Assembly: GCA_044358835.1 (NCBI GenBank)
Contig: JBIKNF010000009.1
Span: forward strand, 18,003-82,002
Length of the DNA stretch: 64,000 bases
Reading direction: 5' to 3'
From: JAJTHC01 sp044358835
Lineage (GTDB): Bacteria; Cyanobacteriota; Vampirovibrionia; Vampirovibrionales; JAJTHC01
How positions within the stretch are numbered: position 1 is the first letter of the stretch; each line of letters starts with the position of its first letter. Shown here in pieces: positions 17,853-25,850 of this stretch. Below the pieces are notes generated by a model. The model searched no databases. It had not been told where the DNA came from and saw only the letters and a list, made by a program, of their open reading frames with translations. The position numbers and the translations under genes were made by a program.

Positions 17853-18942
17853 GATTTTCTTCCTCAGGCTTGGCTTTTTCTTGACTGAAATCTATTTTTC
17901 CGTTGGCAGAATGCAGGACCAACCCTTGTAAAGCAACTGAAGCACTGTCTTCTGCTTTTGAAGCCACATTGACCCGCTTCACTAAGGTGACGACTCCACT
18001 CAATGTTAGGCTAACGGCCGGTTCGCCATTGGGGCCTAGCACGCGTTTGCCTTGCAACAGGCCTAAACTAGCACTCACCATTTCATTACGACTATGGGTA
18101 TTGGCTGTAAACACGCGTTCTAAGGTGTTTTGGGCAGGGGCCAGTACACGCATGGCATTTACAATATGGGGGTGAGGGTACACCATTTCAGAACGATTGA
18201 CTGAAGTCATGGCAACGCTATTGGGGGGAAAGCCCGCTTCAACGGCGGCGGTATAGCTTTGCCCAGCAAAGACTTTGTCTGGCACAGAAAACTCTATTCC
18301 TAAACCGTTTGTATTGCCGTAACGCAACACGGCGTCTTCATAAAGGGATTGATCACTGTCAATACGCCATACGTCTCCGATTTTGCGAAGGTACATTAAG
18401 TTACGCGAACGAGTGGCTAGCGTGCCGGTTTCGTTTTTTTTCAAAAAGAGTGACGATTCCGCAGGAACGCCTGTGGCCAAAATATCCATGGGGGTGGGTA
18501 AGCCTGTGGCTAAGCTCACGTCTTCTGTTTCTACGGTAATCCAGTTGCCGTTGACGCGAATTTCTAGGATGCTTGAATTGTACTGCATATTAGGGTATTG
18601 TTCCCATGTTTCTAAAACCAGCTTCCGCAATTCAGAACGTGTGAGGTTGTCTCCGCTAATGTAGGCGTTGGCGTAATACTTCATAAAACCGTCGATGTCT
18701 CGGCGCTTGGCGGCATCTAGCAAACCTTCCACCACGGCTAAGACTTCAAGGACGCGTTCATCAGAAGTAGAAGCCCCCGTTACGGTGACGTTTTTTAAGG
18801 CTGGATTTGTTTTTGAAGCTCCCCATTGAGGCATCCGCGCGTGGGCCTGAGCAATAAGTGGCTGAGGCATCACCTGTAGTACAGCACACAGCACCAGCAG
18901 TCCAACGGTAAAGGCGTTTCGTATGAAAGAAGAAAGACGCAT
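17845..18942 (-). CDS. Secreted protein with NTF2/SnoaL-like domain
   Basis: 365 residues with a signal peptide (hydrophobic VGLLVLCAVLQV, cleavage after AQAHA, residue 35). Residues about 60-180 look like an NTF2/SnoaL-like cone fold: LEVLAVVEGLLDAAKRRDID, a YY...SGDNLTRSEL stretch, then strands ending VWRIDSDQSLYED. The C-terminal half is beta-rich and unrecognised. It may bind a small ligand or assist in export; no catalytic set is visible. It overlaps the following DJ-1 gene by 8 bp. Upstream DNA to 19079 is AT-rich. Confidence 0.72.
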   Translation of the reverse strand: MRLSSFIRNAFTVGLLVLCAVLQVMPQPLIAQAHARMPQWGASKTNPALKNVTVTGASTSDERVLEVLAVVEGLLDAAKRRDIDGFMKYYANAYISGDNLTRSELRKLVLETWEQYPNMQYNSSILEIRVNGNWITVETEDVSLATGLPTPMDILATGVPAESSLFLKKNETGTLATRSRNLMYLRKIGDVWRIDSDQSLYEDAVLRYGNTNGLGIEFSVPDKVFAGQSYTAAVEAGFPPNSVAMTSVNRSEMVYPHPHIVNAMRVLAPAQNTLERVFTANTHSRNEMVSASLGLLQGKRVLGPNGEPAVSLTLSGVVTLVKRVNVASKAEDSASVALQGLVLHSANGKIDFSQEKAKPEEENHE

Positions 18943-19079
18943 AAAAATCTCACTTTTGTAAACATTAAAATAAGGAATAAGAATATAGTACCATTTTTTT
19001 CGACTTTGTTGTACACTTCAGGCAGATTCATTTCTGACTTAGGTTCTTAAATTTCTTTAAAAACAAAAAGGAGCCGATA

Positions 19080-19391
19080 ATGTTTAAACTGCAAACCCCT
19101 CTTCTCTTTTTTGCGATTGCTTTAATTCCGAATGTTTCCTTTCTGCTTGCCACGCTTCGTTTTTGCAAACGTCAGCATTTGCCAAGCGTTCCGTGGATGG
19201 CGTCGACTTTTTTAGTCCCTTTTATTGCTGTTCCTTCCTTGTATGCGCGATTTCAACCAGAAAGTAAACAGCAGGGCGTTTTTTGGAAGTTCTTTGCCAT
19301 GGTGTTGGCCATGAATCTTCTTTTCTTGTTTGTGGCTTGGGTGGTTGAACATTCTAGCAGTCTGCAATTAAATGCCTTTCTCTCTCATTAA
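19080..19391 (+). CDS. Small membrane protein, three predicted helices
   Basis: 103 residues with an excellent ribosome site (AAAAAGGAG, 6 nt before ATG). Three hydrophobic segments (about 7-26, 40-57, 68-90) predict an inner-membrane protein. No family recognised. It is 33 bp upstream of engB, but engB appears to have its own promoter in that gap. Confidence 0.7.
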   Translation: MFKLQTPLLFFAIALIPNVSFLLATLRFCKRQHLPSVPWMASTFLVPFIAVPSLYARFQPESKQQGVFWKFFAMVLAMNLLFLFVAWVVEHSSSLQLNAFLSH

Positions 19392-19402
19392 ACGTAGTCT
19401 TA

Positions 19403-19408
19403 TATAAT
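19403..19408 (+). promoter_or_regulatory. -10 element for engB
   Basis: TATAAT stands 16 bp before the engB ATG, so the mRNA leader would be only about ten bases and has no Shine-Dalgarno sequence; the message may be nearly leaderless. The -35 region is poor. Confidence 0.4.
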
Positions 19409-19424
19409 AGAAAGTTCGTCCCTT

Positions 19425-20111
19425 ATGATGGCAAACATCTTTTCGAAAGTCTGCCCAATTAAAATCCATGACAGTAAAATTGTGATTTCCGTTCCTAGTA
19501 AAGCCTTGGCCCCTGAAGCCGAAGTAGGGGTGCCTGAAATCGTGATGGTGGGACGTTCCAATGTGGGGAAATCGTCGTGGATTAATTCAATGCTTGGGCG
19601 AAAGAATTTGGCCAGAACGTCAAACACGCCAGGTAAAACCCGCCTAATGAACTTTTACGAAGCCACCTGTAGTAGTGAAACCATGGCTGTGCCGCGGCGC
19701 TGGTCAATTGTCGATTTGCCGGGTTACGGGTATGCCAAAGTTTCTAAAAAAGAAATGGCCGAATGGAATAAGAACTTTCAATATTACTTAAAAAACCGCA
19801 CGAACATTGACATGGTCATCCAGTTGATTGACGCGCGTCATGGCTTTATGGATTCTGACATTGACATGTTGGATTGGTTGCTCTTTCATGACTTGCCTGT
19901 GATGATTGTGATTACCAAAGTAGACAAATGTACCAATCGGCAGCGGGCTGAAAGTATTCAAACGGCCAAAAAATTGCTGGACAAAGCAGGCCTCGCTCAA
20001 TTGCCCATCATTGCCTTTTCGGCCGAATCGCATGAAGGGCGTGTGCCGTGCTGGTTGTACTTGGCGGATCAAGTGGGTTTGGCACACTTGCAGGATGCTC
20101 AAACGCCTTAA
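19425..20111 (+). CDS. engB: Ribosome-biogenesis GTPase EngB/YsxC
   Basis: Essential-type GTPase that helps assemble the 50S ribosomal subunit. 228 residues: G1 GRSNVGKSS (43-51), G2 region SNTPGKTRLMNFY, G3 VDLPGYGYAKV, G4 ITKVDK and G5 region FSAES are all present in order. Two ATGs are adjacent (19425, 19428); either could start. It is convergent with hipA, their stops overlapping by 4 bp. Confidence 0.95.
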   Translation: MMANIFSKVCPIKIHDSKIVISVPSKALAPEAEVGVPEIVMVGRSNVGKSSWINSMLGRKNLARTSNTPGKTRLMNFYEATCSSETMAVPRRWSIVDLPGYGYAKVSKKEMAEWNKNFQYYLKNRTNIDMVIQLIDARHGFMDSDIDMLDWLLFHDLPVMIVITKVDKCTNRQRAESIQTAKKLLDKAGLAQLPIIAFSAESHEGRVPCWLYLADQVGLAHLQDAQTP

Positions 20112-21379
20112 GCCTCACAAAGTCCCCGTAAACGTTGAGATCGTTCTTGAATTAAGGCGATAATTCGCTCGAAAATGTTCGATTGAACGCCTTCTTGCTT
20201 TAAGCGTTCTTTCAAGGCTTCTGCTTTTTCAGGGGTTTCTTTTGCAAGCTTTAGCAGTCTTTTTTCTAAATGGCGTTGAGCCACTTTCGTGTTAGGCACC
20301 AAGGTATGCCAATGCCTAAGCAGTAGTTCATCAGGATTTTTCCGCCCCCCAATGTGCATCGCCATGTGAGCATCAAACGCAGGATAAATCGCCAAGCTGA
20401 GTAGATCATACATCGGTGCAAGGCGAGCTTTTTCTTTGTCATACAGCAATGAAAAATTTTTGCCGTGGGCGTCCGTATTACCAATTAAATAGTTAAAAAT
20501 AAGGCGATCTGTAAAACTCATTTTGTCTTTCGCGGGGTGCATAGAAGCGTTGTCTAAAAGCGTTAGGCAGGCGTGAATGCTGGGTCCTCCTTCGCTTTCA
20601 TATTTTTGTTCAGGCACAATGGCTAAAGCTTGGCAAAAATCTTCTTGATGCAAACGTTGAATAGAGCCGTCCTTACGATGAATGCGGTCATAACGTTCCA
20701 CCAAGTAACAGGGTGTTTCTTCTGCCCAATACAAAAAGGTGTGAGGCGTTTCAAAACCCATGGCATGAGCTAGTCGCATGCAAAACAGTTCATTTAAGCA
20801 ACTGTCTTCAAGCCTTTGAAGCGGGGGCTTCAAAATATGCGTGGTGGGTGCATCGCCTTGGGACAAATGAATTTGTCCATTTTTATACACAATCGCCAAT
20901 TTTTGTTGGGCGCCTGCAAGCGACAACCGTAAGCCATTTTCTCCTGCTAGTAAAGGACGTTGCTCTAAGCGTTTGAGCAAATAAAGCACCGCCTTTTCAT
21001 CGAGGGGGAGGGCGTCTAAAGGCGATTTCGACTTGTCCACACAGGCGGTTTCTTCAATCGGATGGATCGAGATCGCTCCTGCACATTCACCGCCAATGGC
21101 GTTCAATAAGGCAAAGGGGTTTTTCTGCGAAACACCGACTTGCCTTGCCAAACGTTCACGCTCGCCTTCATCGGGCAGTATGCCTGAAAAAAAGGCTTTG
21201 ACTGCCTTGCCTTCTAGTCGTTTTTTTTGCACAGGCAAGGCAAAAGAAATCGCAAGCCCTTCACGTTCGATATAGGCTTCATCATATTCAAAGCCTAGGT
21301 CGCCTCCTTGCACTTGCAGGAGCTGACCCACATAATCGTCATAAAAAAAGACGTTCAAGCGTCGTTCAATGGGCTTCAC
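20108..21379 (-). CDS. hipA: HipA-type Ser/Thr kinase toxin
   Basis: 423 residues. N-terminal couple_hipA domain (about 1-105) is followed by the kinase-like HipA C domain. Visible kinase elements: SLAGAQQKLA (P-loop-like), ILKPP (phosphate-binding Lys), NYLIGNTDAHGKNFSLLY (catalytic Asp and Asn) and LAPMYDLLS (metal-binding Asp). All core residues are kept, so the toxin looks active. In E. coli HipA phosphorylates GltX and induces persistence; here the target is unknown. It overlaps hipB by 4 bp, so antitoxin and toxin are translationally coupled. Confidence 0.92.
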   Translation of the reverse strand: MKPIERRLNVFFYDDYVGQLLQVQGGDLGFEYDEAYIEREGLAISFALPVQKKRLEGKAVKAFFSGILPDEGERERLARQVGVSQKNPFALLNAIGGECAGAISIHPIEETACVDKSKSPLDALPLDEKAVLYLLKRLEQRPLLAGENGLRLSLAGAQQKLAIVYKNGQIHLSQGDAPTTHILKPPLQRLEDSCLNELFCMRLAHAMGFETPHTFLYWAEETPCYLVERYDRIHRKDGSIQRLHQEDFCQALAIVPEQKYESEGGPSIHACLTLLDNASMHPAKDKMSFTDRLIFNYLIGNTDAHGKNFSLLYDKEKARLAPMYDLLSLAIYPAFDAHMAMHIGGRKNPDELLLRHWHTLVPNTKVAQRHLEKRLLKLAKETPEKAEALKERLKQEGVQSNIFERIIALIQERSQRLRGLCEA

Positions 21380-21594
21380 GACTCGATTCCCTTAATAAAA
21401 ATCTCTACACCCACCGCTTTTAAGACGCTTAAGGTCTTGCCCAAATGGCACGAGGCTTTGCCGTGTTCGAGCTCTCGTACAAAGCGAATCCCCACGCCAC
21501 TGGACGCCGCAAGTTCTTCTTGAGTTAGGCCTTGAGCTTTTCGTTCGGTTTTAACGTGAAACCCGAGTTTAATACTATCTTCAATCAGAAACAT
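21376..21594 (-). CDS. hipB: HipB-type antitoxin, XRE family repressor
   Basis: 72 residues with a complete helix-turn-helix of the XRE/Cro type (LGFHVKTERKAQGLTQEELA, then SGVGIRFVRELEHGKAS). HipB partners neutralise HipA and repress their own operon. The ribosome site AAAGGGA, 7 nt before the ATG, is itself part of the nearest palindromic operator, so repressor binding would cover the start region. Confidence 0.92.
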   Translation of the reverse strand: MFLIEDSIKLGFHVKTERKAQGLTQEELAASSGVGIRFVRELEHGKASCHLGKTLSVLKAVGVEIFIKGIES

Positions 21595-21599
21595 AAATA

Positions 21600-21713
21600 A
21601 TCCCTTTCGGGGTGATTATAACATAATCGACCCCGTTTGTGTTAAAAAAATCCCGAAAGGGATGATTTAGGACATTCTTCAATAGAAAAACGGAAAATAA
21701 TCCCGTTCGGGGT
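21600..21713. promoter_or_regulatory. Three palindromic operators before hipB, 50 bp apart
   Basis: Three copies of ATCCC-N4-GGGRT lie at 21600-21613 (ATCCCTTTCGGGGT), 21650-21663 (ATCCCGAAAGGGAT, the most symmetric) and 21700-21713 (ATCCCGTTCGGGGT). Start-to-start spacing is exactly 50 bp both times, close to five helical turns, so repressor dimers could bind the same face. A TATAAT-like -10 for hipBA lies between the first two (minus strand, about 21616-21621). The known E. coli HipB operator is also a short inverted repeat of TATCC/GGATA type, so binding by this HipB is a reasonable inference. Confidence 0.72.
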
Positions 21714-21748
21714 TTTTACAAATTTTGGAGGAGCTTTTATTTCTTGCC

Positions 21749-21776
21749 TTGTCTTTTTTTGTGACTGCATTATAAT
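21749..21776 (+). promoter_or_regulatory. Promoter of the sdhCAB operon
   Basis: TTGTCT, 16-bp spacer, TATAAT. The leader would be about 80 nt, followed by AAAAAGGAGCC before sdhC. The third hipB-type operator lies 36 bp upstream of this promoter. Confidence 0.6.
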
Positions 21777-21864
21777 GAAATAAGATTGTGGAGTCTGGCG
21801 CACATCTATGATGTATGTCTGGCTGTTGTGATGTCTGAATTATGTAAAAAGGAGCCTCTGCAAA

Positions 21865-22692
21865 ATGCTAGAAGCCTTTTTGTCCAAGAACCTCGTCACC
21901 CAAGGGTTTGGCAAAACCGATCGTAAAGACGCCTGGTGGTGGGAACAGGTATTCACTGTTGTGACCTTAACGGTGTTTGGTTTGTACGGTGTTTACCGTG
22001 CGTTTGAAAATGGATTTTACGAAGTGGGGCCGTATTTGTCCCCTTTTTATTCGCCGAACTTAAAGGCGATGTTTCCACAAGCCTTTGAATGGCTCAAGCT
22101 TTCCCCAGCCTTTTTGATTTTATGGGCGCCTTTGGGCTTCCGTGGAACGTGCTATTTTTATCGTCGTACTTACTATCGGGCGATTTTTAACGACCCTCCT
22201 GCTTGTGCGGTAGACAAACCCAAGCAAGGGATTTTGCGTCCTTTGGCAGATTACACGGGAGAAACGCTTTTTCCCTTTATTTTGCAAAACTTCCACCGTT
22301 ACTTTTTGTACGTAGCACTTGTGTTGGTGGTGTTTCACTGGGTGCATGCCTTTGAATCCATTTTTTACAACGGTCAAATGGGCTTTGGTGTGGGTTCGTT
22401 AATCGTGTGGCTGGACACAATCATGCTGACGCTGTATGTCTTTTCTTGCCATAGTTTGCGTCACCTCATTGGTGGAAAGCTTAATAGCTTTACAGGCGGT
22501 ATTTTTAATCGCATTGCGTACTTAAAGTGGTTTAATCAAACCAAGTTGAACCAAGAACATTGGCTCTATGCGTGGGTTTCGTTATTTACTGTTGGCTTAT
22601 GTGATTTATACATTCGCTTGGTGGCCAACGGAACGTTGATCGATTGGAACACTTGGGGTATTAACTGGTTGAACACGGGTTGTTCAGGTTAA
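21865..22692 (+). CDS. sdhC: Succinate dehydrogenase/fumarate reductase membrane subunit
   Basis: 275 residues with five or so membrane helices. It anchors the complex and carries the quinone site. The sequences APLGFRGTCYFYRRTYYRAIF, PPACAV, YTGETLFPFILQNFHRYF and CHSLRHLIGGK closely resemble the single large anchor of actinobacterial Sdh1-type enzymes, with His residues in HRYF, FHWVHAFE and CHSLRH as possible heme ligands. AAAAAGGAG precedes the ATG. First gene of a three-gene operon; with a menaquinone-producing cell it could run as fumarate reductase or succinate dehydrogenase. Confidence 0.85.
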   Translation: MLEAFLSKNLVTQGFGKTDRKDAWWWEQVFTVVTLTVFGLYGVYRAFENGFYEVGPYLSPFYSPNLKAMFPQAFEWLKLSPAFLILWAPLGFRGTCYFYRRTYYRAIFNDPPACAVDKPKQGILRPLADYTGETLFPFILQNFHRYFLYVALVLVVFHWVHAFESIFYNGQMGFGVGSLIVWLDTIMLTLYVFSCHSLRHLIGGKLNSFTGGIFNRIAYLKWFNQTKLNQEHWLYAWVSLFTVGLCDLYIRLVANGTLIDWNTWGINWLNTGCSG

Positions 22693-22738
22693 TTCCACTT
22701 CGTTATTAGACGATTGAAATGAAAGAGTTAGGACTTCT

Positions 22739-24508
22739 ATGATGTCTGTTCATTACGAAACAAAAACCTATGACGTACTGGTAATCGGGGCAGGTGGGGC
22801 AGGCTTAAGGGCTGCTATTGAAGCGTCCGCCCAAGGCGTTTCGGTGGCTTTAGTCACCAAGTCGTTACTGGGTAAAGCCCATACTGTTATGGCTGAAGGC
22901 GGAATGGCTGCCGCGCTTTCCTATGTGGATGCCGATGACTGCTGGCAAGCCCATTATAAAGACACCATTCGTGGTGGCAAATACTTGAGCAATTACCGTA
23001 TGGCTGAATTGCACGCCAAAGAAGCGCCTGAACGAGTCAAAGAACTCGAAAAATGGGGGGCTGTTTTTGATCGAACACCCGATGGGCGTATTTTACAGCG
23101 TCCTTTTGGAGGGCACACCTACCGCAGGTTGGCTCACGTGGGAGACCGTACTGGTTTAGAACTCATTCGTACCTTACAAGACAAAGGCATTCATTGTGGC
23201 ATTGATGTACACATGGAATGTACGATGACACACCTGTTGAAAGACGGCGAACAAGTTTCAGGCGCCTTTGGCTACTGGCGAGAAAGCGGTCGTTTTATTT
23301 TGATTAACGCCAAAGCCGTGATTTTGTGTACAGGGGGCATTGGTAAGGCCTACAAAGTCACTTCCAATAGTTGGGAATATACGGCTGATGGTCAAGCCAT
23401 GGCTTTGAAGCTAGGTGCTGAACTCATTGATATGGAGTTCTTACAGTTTCACCCCACAGGGATGGTCTGTCCCCCTTCTGTAAAAGGTATTTTGGTGACT
23501 GAAGCCGTTCGTGGTGAAGGCGGTAAATTGACCAATGCTCTAGGGGAACGTTTTATGAAGAATTACGACCCTGAACGCATGGAACTTTCCACGAGGGACA
23601 TTGTTTCCAAAGCCATTTACACGGAAGTTAAAGAAGGTCGTGGCTCACCCAATGGTGGGGTGTTCTTGGATATTTCGCACCGTGGAGCGGACTATATTAA
23701 GCGGAAATTACCTTCCATGTACCACCAGTTTTTAGAACTCGGTGATATAGATATTACCAAAGGGCCGATGGAAGTGGGCCCCACCATGCACTACACCATG
23801 GGCGGTGTTCGTGTGCATCCTGAAACACAGGAAGCGTTGAATGTTACAGGTCTCTTTGCCGCAGGTGAAGTTTCCGGAGGCTTGCATGGTGGTAACCGCT
23901 TGGGTGGAAACTCATTGAGCGATTTAATCGTTTTTGGTCAACGCGCGGGCAAATACGCCGCCGAATTTGCTAAGCAACAAACCGTCTTGCCCAAAATTAA
24001 TGATGAAGAAATCAAAGCGTACGCCGAAGAATTGGTGGCTCCCTTTGAACGTGATTCTAAGGCGGAAACACCTTATCAGATTCAAGCAGACTTGCAAGAA
24101 TTGATGGGTACTAAAGTCGGGATTGTACGTGAAGAACAAGGCCTTAAAGAAGCTATTGAAGAACTTCAAGTGCTTAAGGCTCGGGCTAAAGTAGCGCGTG
24201 TGGATGGCAGCCGCGCTTACAACCCCGGCTGGCATTTGTCGCATGACATTCACAACATGATTTTAGTGGGTGAAGTAGTGGCGCGTGCTGCGCTTCAGCG
24301 TACCGAAAGCCGTGGGGGCCATACCCGTTTAGATCACTTGGAATCGGATAATGAACACTGGCGCTTCCGTAACAGTACCATTCGTTTGAATTCTTCGGGT
24401 GAACTAGACGTGGCTACCTATGAAAAGTCTCAAATGGATGCTGAGCTTCGTGACTTATTTCAAAAGCCTGAAGAACTTGCCATTACACAAAGCAAGCAGA
24501 AAATATAG
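22739..24508 (+). CDS. sdhA: Succinate dehydrogenase/fumarate reductase flavoprotein
   Basis: 589 residues. Dinucleotide fold VLVIGAGGAGLRAAIEA (about 15-31), the His for covalent FAD in KAHTVMAEGGMAAAL, dicarboxylate-site sequences FHPTGM, TEAVRGEGG and STRDIVSKA, and the C-terminal FAAGEVSGGLHGGNRLGGNSL are intact, so it should be active. HTVMAEGG places it with the Sdh1-type flavoproteins. It sits 46 bp after sdhC and 15 bp before sdhB. ATG at 22739 or 22742. Confidence 0.95.
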   Translation: MMSVHYETKTYDVLVIGAGGAGLRAAIEASAQGVSVALVTKSLLGKAHTVMAEGGMAAALSYVDADDCWQAHYKDTIRGGKYLSNYRMAELHAKEAPERVKELEKWGAVFDRTPDGRILQRPFGGHTYRRLAHVGDRTGLELIRTLQDKGIHCGIDVHMECTMTHLLKDGEQVSGAFGYWRESGRFILINAKAVILCTGGIGKAYKVTSNSWEYTADGQAMALKLGAELIDMEFLQFHPTGMVCPPSVKGILVTEAVRGEGGKLTNALGERFMKNYDPERMELSTRDIVSKAIYTEVKEGRGSPNGGVFLDISHRGADYIKRKLPSMYHQFLELGDIDITKGPMEVGPTMHYTMGGVRVHPETQEALNVTGLFAAGEVSGGLHGGNRLGGNSLSDLIVFGQRAGKYAAEFAKQQTVLPKINDEEIKAYAEELVAPFERDSKAETPYQIQADLQELMGTKVGIVREEQGLKEAIEELQVLKARAKVARVDGSRAYNPGWHLSHDIHNMILVGEVVARAALQRTESRGGHTRLDHLESDNEHWRFRNSTIRLNSSGELDVATYEKSQMDAELRDLFQKPEELAITQSKQKI

Positions 24509-24523
24509 GAAAGGAACGCTCTT

Positions 24524-25294
24524 ATGATGATGAATCAAGGCGTTGTGGATCGTGAGTTTCACGTGTTTCGTGGTTTGCCGGATGCTGATGGTGAACACGT
24601 GGGCGAAGTCAAAGCCTTTACCGTCCCTGTTCAACCGGGGTGGGTGGTGTTGGATGCGTTAATGTGGTTGCAAGCGCATCACGCCCCTGATTTAGCCATT
24701 CGCTGGAATTGTAAGGCGGCTAAATGTGGTTCTTGTGCGGCTGAAATAAACGGTTTACCTAGTTTAATGTGTAAAACTCGTTTGGATCACATGCCTCAAG
24801 ACAAACCCGTGTTGGTTCGGCCTATGCGTACCTTCCCCCTGATTAAGGATTTGGTAACAGATGTGAGCTGGAACTATGAAATCAACAAACGCATCACGCC
24901 TTTTACCCCTTATAATGAAGATCAATCCACGTGGCGTTACTTTCAAGAAGATGCCGATCGCGTGCAAGAGTTTCGTAAGTGTATTGAATGTTTCTTGTGT
25001 CAAAACTCGTGTCACGTCATTCGGCACCACCGTAAGTTTAACCACTTTGCGGGCCCGCGCTTCTTGGTGCGTTTGGCGTCCCTTGAAATGCACCCCCTTG
25101 ATGTCGCGGATCGCATTCCTTTTATCAAGGAAGAAGCGGGCATTGGGCTTTGCAACATTACCAAGTGTTGCACGGAACGTTGCCCTGAAGATATTCGTAT
25201 TACGGACAATGCCATTATTCCCCTAAAAGAACGTGTGGTGGATCGTTACTACGACCCAATTACGATGCTTTTACATAAAATTGGCATTAAATAA
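24524..25294 (+). CDS. sdhB: Succinate dehydrogenase/fumarate reductase iron-sulfur subunit
   Basis: 256 residues. [2Fe-2S] ligands in CKAAKCGSC plus a downstream Cys (LMCKTRL). The second half has CIECFLCQNSC and CNITKCCTERCPED for the [4Fe-4S] and [3Fe-4S] clusters. It links flavin to quinone site. AGGAA precedes the ATG, and a strong terminator follows the stop by 4 bp, ending the operon. Confidence 0.95.
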   Translation: MMMNQGVVDREFHVFRGLPDADGEHVGEVKAFTVPVQPGWVVLDALMWLQAHHAPDLAIRWNCKAAKCGSCAAEINGLPSLMCKTRLDHMPQDKPVLVRPMRTFPLIKDLVTDVSWNYEINKRITPFTPYNEDQSTWRYFQEDADRVQEFRKCIECFLCQNSCHVIRHHRKFNHFAGPRFLVRLASLEMHPLDVADRIPFIKEEAGIGLCNITKCCTERCPEDIRITDNAIIPLKERVVDRYYDPITMLLHKIGIK

Positions 25295-25298
25295 GCCT

Positions 25299-25335
25299 AA
25301 ATACCGCACGTTTCGTTTGTAAACGTGCGGTATTT
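25299..25335 (+). terminator. Strong hairpin after sdhB
   Basis: A perfect 15-bp stem (AAATACCGCACGTTT with its complement, 25321-25335) around a 7-nt loop. It is symmetrical and could work in both directions. Read-through into the next three genes is possible, since they have no clear promoter of their own. Confidence 0.75.
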
Positions 25336-25354
25336 AAAAGAAAGTCTTACGTCT

Positions 25355-25837
25355 ATGTCATTCCGCAGTCCACAACAAGTCATCAATATGCACCAGTACC
25401 GAAAAGTGGCTATTTGGCAACGCGTTTTCGGAGCATTGGCTTACCCTGTTTTCTTTTATTACAGCTTGAAATTGGGTGGGCTGAATTTGCTCCCCTTTTT
25501 GATGATGTTTCTCGTGATGTGGCTGATTTGCCGAAGCGGTAAGTTGAAGACCCCTGTTTTTGTGAAGTATCATGTCGCCCAAGCCTTTGCGATCGCCGTG
25601 ATTGTCGATGTATTGCGTATGCTGATGAATGCCATTTTAGATGTTTTTCTCGCGGCTCTGCCCTTCTTTAGTTTTTTACCCGTGCGAGAATGGACGGTGC
25701 AACTAACGCTCGGCTTTGCTAGCCTGTGGTTACTCGCGTTGGCTGGATTTGCTTTGTATAATATCGTCTTGACACTGATGGGTCGTCAGCAAGAGTTTCC
25801 GCTTTCTAGTAAAGTCGCCAAACGCATTGTCTATTAA
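25355..25837 (+). CDS. Tic20-like membrane protein
   Basis: 161 residues from the ATG at 25355; an in-frame ATG at 25325 lies inside the terminator stem and is unlikely. Four hydrophobic segments follow a short N-terminus (YRKVAIWQRVFGALAY), with VFVKYHVAQAFAIAVIVDV in the position of the F-x-R-F/Y-x-x-x-Q-A motif of cyanobacterial and plastid Tic20 proteins (chloroplast import channel family; bacterial role unclear). I made this match by eye and it is not certain. It is 13 bp upstream of ubiX in the same direction. A Tic20-like protein in a non-photosynthetic genome would support a cyanobacterial sister lineage. Confidence 0.55.
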   Translation: MSFRSPQQVINMHQYRKVAIWQRVFGALAYPVFFYYSLKLGGLNLLPFLMMFLVMWLICRSGKLKTPVFVKYHVAQAFAIAVIVDVLRMLMNAILDVFLAALPFFSFLPVREWTVQLTLGFASLWLLALAGFALYNIVLTLMGRQQEFPLSSKVAKRIVY

Positions 25838-25850
25838 GGAATCTTCTCGT

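Noticed and set aside
25325..25354. Earlier ATG for the Tic20-like gene
   Set aside because: Lies inside the terminator stem after sdhB.
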